The notes under the pieces: model-generated
Seen by the model: only the letters and a program-made list of their open reading frames with translations
The model's database searches: none
Told to the model about the DNA's origin: nothing
Position numbers and translations under genes: made by a program
From: Candidatus Sulfopaludibacter sp. SbA3
GTDB lineage: Bacteria; Acidobacteriota; Terriglobia; Bryobacterales; Bryobacteraceae
Assembly: GCA_945861255.1 (NCBI GenBank)
Contig: CAMAUG010000200.1
Location: 1-7,277 of the forward strand
DNA: 7,277 nucleotides
Direction: 5' to 3'
Shown here: positions 1-7,277 of the stretch, piece after piece
How the letters are laid out: every line of letters starts with the position of its first letter
Position numbering within the stretch: the stretch's first letter is position 1

Positions 1-4455
<4,455 letters not shown>

Positions 4456-4529
4456 GCTCCAGAGTACCTTAGTCAATAGTATCACGTCAACAGGAATTAT
4501 TGCCTTGTAATATTAGCAGAAGTAATGTT
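4456..4529. promoter_or_regulatory. Divergent gltB/lysR control region
   Basis: This 74-bp spacer separates the two divergent start codons and is clearly richer in A+T than the flanking genes. It holds a perfect 8-bp palindrome, TAATATTA, at 4508-4515, and a one-mismatch copy, TAATGTTA, at 4523-4530, 15 bp further on and overlapping the lysR start. For gltB (minus strand) a possible -10 AATAAT lies at 4501-4496 (5 of 6 to consensus), with a poor -35 TTACTT at 4525-4520 and an 18-bp gap. A weak -35 is what one expects of a promoter that needs a LysR activator. For lysR a possible -10 TAATAT lies at 4508-4513 inside the palindrome, which would suit autorepression. Promoter positions are read by eye; the AT-rich spacer and palindrome are seen directly. 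Confidence 0.5.
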
Positions 4530-5447
4530 ATGATGGCTCCAGTGACCTACGAAAATATCAAGCTTTTCAAAGATATCGCGCAAACCCGCAGTTTCAGCCG
4601 CGCGGCTTCGATGAATGAAATCAGCCAGTCGGCGGCCAGCCAGCACGTGCAGGATTTGGAAAAAACCATGGGCGTGATGCTGTTGGACCGCTCGACGCGA
4701 CCCCTGGTGGTGACGCCGGCCGGGGAGATATACACGGAGTTCTGCCGCGACGTGTTACGGCGGCGCGAGGAATTCGAAGCCGTGATCGACGGCATGCGCC
4801 AGCAGGCGTCCGGCACGGTTCGAGTGGCGTCGATCTATTCCATTGGCCTCAGCGAAATGGCGCAGCTCGAAGAAGAATTTTCCAGACGCCAGCCGCAGGC
4901 GCATCTGGCCGTGGAATATCTGCGGCCGGAACGCGTTTATGCGGCGGTGCTGGCCGATGAAGCCGACCTGGGTCTAGTGAGCTATCCGGAACCGAGCCGC
5001 GAGATCACCGTGATCCCCTGGCGACAGGAAGAGATGGTAGTGGCCGCGGCGCCCGACCATCCGCTGGCAAGCATGGAGCGCGTCTACGCGCGGGATCTGA
5101 ACGGAGTGGAGTTCATCGGTTTCGACGAAGACCTGCCCATCCGGCGCGAGGTGAACAAGTTTTTCAAGGAGCAAGGCATTGAAGTCAACGAGACTTTGCA
5201 CTTCGACAATCTGCAGATGATCAAGGAAGCCGTCGCGCACCGGGCGGGCGTCAGCATTGTTCCGGCGCGCATTTTGAAAGACGAAGTGGAGCAGGGCCGG
5301 CTGGTGGCCATCCCTATCGCGGGGTCGGAACTGTACCGTCCGCTGGGCATTATTCACCGCAAGAAGAAGCGCTTTCATCCCGTGGGGCAGGGGTTTCTGG
5401 ATTTGCTGCGGGAGAAGCCGGCGGTGGAGGTTGGGGTGGCACCATAG
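4530..5447 (+). CDS. LysR-family transcriptional regulator, divergent from gltB
   Basis: A 305-residue protein, the usual LysR length. The N-terminal winged helix-turn-helix covers about residues 6-65: YENIKLFKDIAQTRSFSRAA, then ISQSAASQHVQDLEK as the recognition helix region (31-45), and LLDRSTRPLVVTPAGE as the wing (51-66). A linker helix follows (about 67-93), then a periplasmic-binding-like effector domain (about 96-295) that should bind a small co-inducer, with VRVASIYSIG opening its first strand. LysR proteins act as tetramers on DNA and often control the divergent neighbour, here gltB. Bacillus GltC does this for gltAB, but the sequence is not close enough to use that name. Two tandem ATGs occur (4530 and 4533) with AGAAG at 4518-4522. 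An in-frame TTG at 4500 would add ten residues that do not look like a LysR start, so I reject it. The effector is unknown. Confidence 0.94.
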   Translation: MMAPVTYENIKLFKDIAQTRSFSRAASMNEISQSAASQHVQDLEKTMGVMLLDRSTRPLVVTPAGEIYTEFCRDVLRRREEFEAVIDGMRQQASGTVRVASIYSIGLSEMAQLEEEFSRRQPQAHLAVEYLRPERVYAAVLADEADLGLVSYPEPSREITVIPWRQEEMVVAAAPDHPLASMERVYARDLNGVEFIGFDEDLPIRREVNKFFKEQGIEVNETLHFDNLQMIKEAVAHRAGVSIVPARILKDEVEQGRLVAIPIAGSELYRPLGIIHRKKKRFHPVGQGFLDLLREKPAVEVGVAP

Positions 5448-5478
5448 GCCGCTCCCGAACTGACTGCCAACCCCTGCC

Positions 5479-5502
5479 TCGGCTGCTTGCGGAAGAAGCT
5501 GG
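5479..5502 (+). terminator. Imperfect hairpin after lysR, possible weak terminator
   Basis: GCTGCTT (5482-5488) pairs with AAGAAGC (5493-5499) with one mismatch and a 4-nt GCGG loop. A C-G pair and two G-U pairs extend the stem outward to 5479/5502. It begins about 30 nt after the lysR stop. The following bases (TATTCTCTC after a short GC stretch) are pyrimidine-rich but do not form a T-run, so intrinsic termination here is only a possibility. Confidence 0.25.
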
Positions 5503-5583
5503 CGGCTATTCTCTCACGCTCCGGTAGTGGGCTGAAATGATTTTGTCCGACTACCCACGCTTCGCCTCCGGACGTCGGGCCCG

Positions 5584-5592
5584 TGATATACT
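5584..5592 (+). promoter_or_regulatory. Extended -10 promoter of the MBL-fold gene, likely leaderless
   Basis: TGATATACT contains the TGn extension followed by TATACT, which matches TATAAT at five of six positions. No good -35 stands 16-18 bp upstream, as is common for extended -10 promoters. The -10 ends at 5592, which puts the expected transcription start at 5599, exactly the A of the ATG of the next gene. No Shine-Dalgarno sequence precedes that ATG (the six bases before it are GCGCCC). The motif is seen directly; the start of transcription is inferred from standard sigma-70 spacing. Confidence 0.55.
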
Positions 5593-5598
5593 GCGCCC

Positions 5599-6453
5599 AT
5601 GCGAAAACGCTCTGTCCTCTCTGCCGCCGCGCTTACTCTGTTCATCGGCGGCGCCTGGATTGCATACACGCAAGCCCCTCTGCCCCAACCACTGAACGTG
5701 GAAAAAATCCGCGAGGATCTGTACGTCATCATCGGCGATGGCGGAAACGTCCCCGTCTATGTGACGCCGGAAGGTCTTATCATTTCCGACGACAAGTTTG
5801 AACGGGACCACGACGAAATTCTCGCCAAGATCAAGACCTTTTCGAACCTGCCGGTGAAGTACGTGCTGAACACGCACAACCATGGCGACCACACCGGTGG
5901 AAACGCGAAGATGTATGCGACGGCCGAAATCATCGCGCACCGTAACGCGCGCGACAACATGGTCGCGCAGAAGCTGCCTGGAGTGCCGCGCATCGCGTTT
6001 ACCGACGAAACCTCCGTCACGCTGGGCGGCAAGGAAGTGCGGGCCAAATACTTCGGCCGCTCGCACACCAACGGCGACGCCGTGATCTACTACGCCGCGG
6101 CGCGCGCCATCCACACGGGCGATATGTTCCTGAGCGCTGCGGACGCGGCCCCCTTCATCGACTACTCCAGCGGCGCGAGCGCGATTGAATGGACGCGCAC
6201 CATCGACAAGGTATTGCAGTCGGATTGGGACTACGACGTCGTCGTGCCGGGGCATGGGCCGCCGGTGAAGAAAGCCGATCTGGCCGCCTTCCGGGACCGT
6301 TTTCGCACGATGCGCGACCGAGTGGGCGGAATGGTGCACGATGGCCGCAGCAAGGACGACATCACCAAGATGCTGGTCTCCGATTTCAAATGGAACGCCA
6401 CGGGGGGCAGCATGCGGCAGCTCGACAGCTTCATCGCGGAATTGAAGCGCTAG
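5599..6453 (+). CDS. Exported metallo-beta-lactamase-fold hydrolase
   Basis: A 284-residue zinc hydrolase of the metallo-beta-lactamase superfamily. Residues 1-26 look like a signal peptide or membrane anchor: a basic MRKR start, a hydrophobic stretch to about residue 23, and a plausible cleavage after TQA (24-26), so it probably acts in the periplasm. The metal-binding motif HNHGDH (93-98) supplies His93, His95, Asp97 and His98. Other expected ligands are His156 (GRSHTNGD), Asp175 (HTGDMF) and His219 (PGHGPP). This HxHxDH pattern is shared by many family branches, including subclass B3 beta-lactamases, glyoxalase II-like enzymes and other hydrolases. The substrate therefore cannot be read from the motifs, and antibiotic resistance should not be assumed. 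The C-terminal part after 225 is a helical tail with no motif I recognise. It is flanked by an upstream regulator gene and a convergent membrane-protein gene and appears monocistronic. Confidence 0.93.
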   Translation: MRKRSVLSAAALTLFIGGAWIAYTQAPLPQPLNVEKIREDLYVIIGDGGNVPVYVTPEGLIISDDKFERDHDEILAKIKTFSNLPVKYVLNTHNHGDHTGGNAKMYATAEIIAHRNARDNMVAQKLPGVPRIAFTDETSVTLGGKEVRAKYFGRSHTNGDAVIYYAAARAIHTGDMFLSAADAAPFIDYSSGASAIEWTRTIDKVLQSDWDYDVVVPGHGPPVKKADLAAFRDRFRTMRDRVGGMVHDGRSKDDITKMLVSDFKWNATGGSMRQLDSFIAELKR

Positions 6454-6470
6454 CGCGGTCCTGCCGCGCT
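6452..6470 (+). terminator. Perfect 7-bp GC hairpin overlapping the MBL stop codon
   Basis: AGCGCGG (6452-6458) pairs perfectly with CCGCGCT (6464-6470) around a 5-nt loop, TCCTG. The stem begins inside the TAG stop codon. There is no T-run after it, so it resembles the T-less hairpins found after genes in GC-rich bacteria. It may stop transcription weakly or protect the 3' end of the mRNA. The stem is seen directly; its function is inferred. Confidence 0.45.
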
Positions 6471-6503
6471 GTGGCGCGTTGGGGGATGTTCGAATGATGT
6501 CGC

Positions 6504-6528
6504 GCCGCGGCTCCCTCACGGTCGCGGC
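6504..6528. repeat. GC-rich hairpin between convergent genes, possible dispersed REP-like element
   Basis: GCCGCG (6504-6509) pairs with CGCGGC (6523-6528). Three more pairs inward (G-U, C-G, U-G) give a 9-bp stem with a 7-nt CCCTCAC loop. An alternative fold pairs CTCCC (6511-6515) with GGGAG (6535-6539), and GGCGCG (6473-6478) can pair with CGCGCC (6501-6506). The whole 6454-6560 gap holds no gene. On the minus strand the motif reads GAGCCGCGACCGTGAGGGAG, which from memory resembles short repeats scattered between genes in some acidobacterial genomes; only one copy is in this window, so I cannot prove repetition. It may also act as a two-way terminator for the convergent genes. Confidence 0.4.
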
Positions 6529-6560
6529 TCGGCCGGGAGTGGTCATCTGCCGGCGCCGAA

Positions 6561-7277
6561 CTAGCCAAGAAACGCGCGTTGCGCGAACCAGTAGATTGCC
6601 AGCAGGCCGATGACGATGGAGACGCCCGGCCGCAGGCGTGTCCAGCCGGAAGCAACCAGATCTTCGATCGCCGGAAACAGCAGCACGACGAAAATCAGCT
6701 GCCCCACCTCCACGCCCAGGTTGAACGAGAACAGGGTCAACGCCAGGTGGGCCCGCGGCAATTGCATCTCACGCAGCACGTTGGAAAAACCGAATCCGTG
6801 CACCAGGCCGAATAGGAACGTGATCCGGTAGCGCTCAATGGCGCGCCGGCGGATCAGGTTTTCCGCGGCCACATAGACGATGCTCGCGGCGATGGTGCTC
6901 TCAGTGAAGCGCGAGGGCAACACCACGATGCTGAACGTAGCCAGGCCCAGCGTGATGCTGTGCGCGAGTGTGAATGAGGTCACCACCTTCACCAGCGAGC
7001 GCATGGAGGCGGTCGCGATCAGCAGGCCCGTCAGAAACGCCAAATGATCGTAACCCGTCGCGATATGTTGTATCCCCAGCCACAAAAAGCGCAAGAATGT
7101 TCGCCCGTTGGAGCCTGTCTCCGGGGAAAACAATGCACTTGGTGTCCGGTTGTCGAGAATCCCGTCCTGGAGGCGTCCATTCATTGCGGCCGTAGTGAAA
7201 TGAATGTGGCCGGAGCCGAGCACTTCCGGGAGCGACGAGTTCACGCGGATGGCCAGCACATCCTGGGGAAATACATA
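6561..7277 (-). CDS. HupE/UreJ-family membrane protein, N-terminus beyond the window
   Basis: The C-terminal 238 residues of a membrane protein; the frame stays open to the right edge. A GTG at 7259 exists, but the residues before it (YVFPQD) read on smoothly, so the true start is probably outside. Counting from the window edge, residues 1-60 are a polar, probably extracytoplasmic stretch. About six membrane helices follow (roughly 61-88, 95-118, 124-142, 151-168, 177-204, 217-236). Family motifs are clear: GIQHIATGYDHLAFL (68-82), FTLAHSITL (102-110), FGLVHGFGF (156-164) and FNLGVEVGQ (185-193). The His and Asp residues in these helices are thought to bind metal. HupE and UreJ relatives take up nickel or cobalt for hydrogenase or urease, but this longer subfamily with an N-terminal extension usually stands apart from them and its function is not known. 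The stop is TAG at 6563-6561, facing the MBL gene. Confidence 0.88.
   Translation of the reverse strand, partial: YVFPQDVLAIRVNSSLPEVLGSGHIHFTTAAMNGRLQDGILDNRTPSALFSPETGSNGRTFLRFLWLGIQHIATGYDHLAFLTGLLIATASMRSLVKVVTSFTLAHSITLGLATFSIVVLPSRFTESTIAASIVYVAAENLIRRRAIERYRITFLFGLVHGFGFSNVLREMQLPRAHLALTLFSFNLGVEVGQLIFVVLLFPAIEDLVASGWTRLRPGVSIVIGLLAIYWFAQRAFLG

Noticed and set aside
4500..4529. TTG at 4500 as the start of the LysR gene
   Set aside because: It adds ten residues (LPCNISRSNV) before the normal LysR N-terminus, lies over a likely promoter region, and has no ribosome binding site. ATG 4530 or 4533 gives the standard family start.
5523..5558. Inverted repeat GGTAGT/ACTACC (5523-5528/5550-5555) with an overlapping GTGGG/CCCAC pair
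   Set aside because: The arms are only 5-6 bp with a loop of over 20 bases and no T-run, so it is too weak to call a terminator or operator without comparison to other genomes.
5599..6453. Calling the MBL-fold gene an antibiotic-resistance beta-lactamase
   Set aside because: The metal-binding motif is shared across the whole superfamily and nothing else in the sequence points to beta-lactam hydrolysis.
5551..6546. A 331-codon open frame on the minus strand opposite the MBL-fold gene
   Set aside because: Its composition is Arg/Val/His-rich without recognisable motifs and it is antisense to a gene with intact metal-binding residues. It is a GC-rich shadow frame.
7201..7259. GTG at 7259 as the true start of the HupE-like gene
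   Set aside because: The frame is open to the window edge with plausible protein sequence before the GTG, and no ribosome binding site is seen (the bases before it encode FPQD). The gene is better treated as partial.

Overview
The window looks like chromosomal DNA from a GC-rich, free-living bacterium. It holds four protein-coding genes in three transcriptional directions. No rRNA, tRNA, CRISPR array, insertion sequence or phage gene is visible. The compact layout, the gene types and a GC-rich hairpin in the last intergenic gap would fit an acidobacterium of the Solibacter/Bryobacter kind. That placement is a weak inference and rests on no marker gene.

Left part (1-4455, minus strand): almost all of the large subunit of glutamate synthase (GltB). 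It is open for 1485 codons and only about the last 20-30 residues run off the left edge. All catalytic landmarks are present: the N-terminal nucleophile Cys, the FMN-domain motifs, the three 3Fe-4S cysteines and the GXGXG domain. The small subunit gltD, if present in the usual order, would lie just outside to the left.

Middle (4456-5447): a 74-bp AT-rich divergent spacer, then a LysR-family regulator on the plus strand. A LysR gene back to back with a glutamate synthase gene matches the logic of the Bacillus gltC-gltAB pair. The likely job is control of glutamate synthesis by nitrogen or carbon status, probably with autoregulation.

Right part (5448-7277): a 151-bp gap leads to a secreted or membrane-anchored metallo-beta-lactamase-fold hydrolase on the plus strand. 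It has a perfect extended -10 element placed so that transcription should begin at the ATG, so its mRNA is probably leaderless. A 107-bp convergent gap rich in GC hairpins separates it from the C-terminal part of a HupE/UreJ-type six-helix membrane protein on the minus strand, whose N-terminus lies beyond the right edge.

I see no clearly new multi-gene system. The points worth a second look are the divergent gltB/lysR control region, the leaderless promoter, the hairpin cluster between the convergent genes, and the HupE-like protein with no hydrogenase or urease gene in view.
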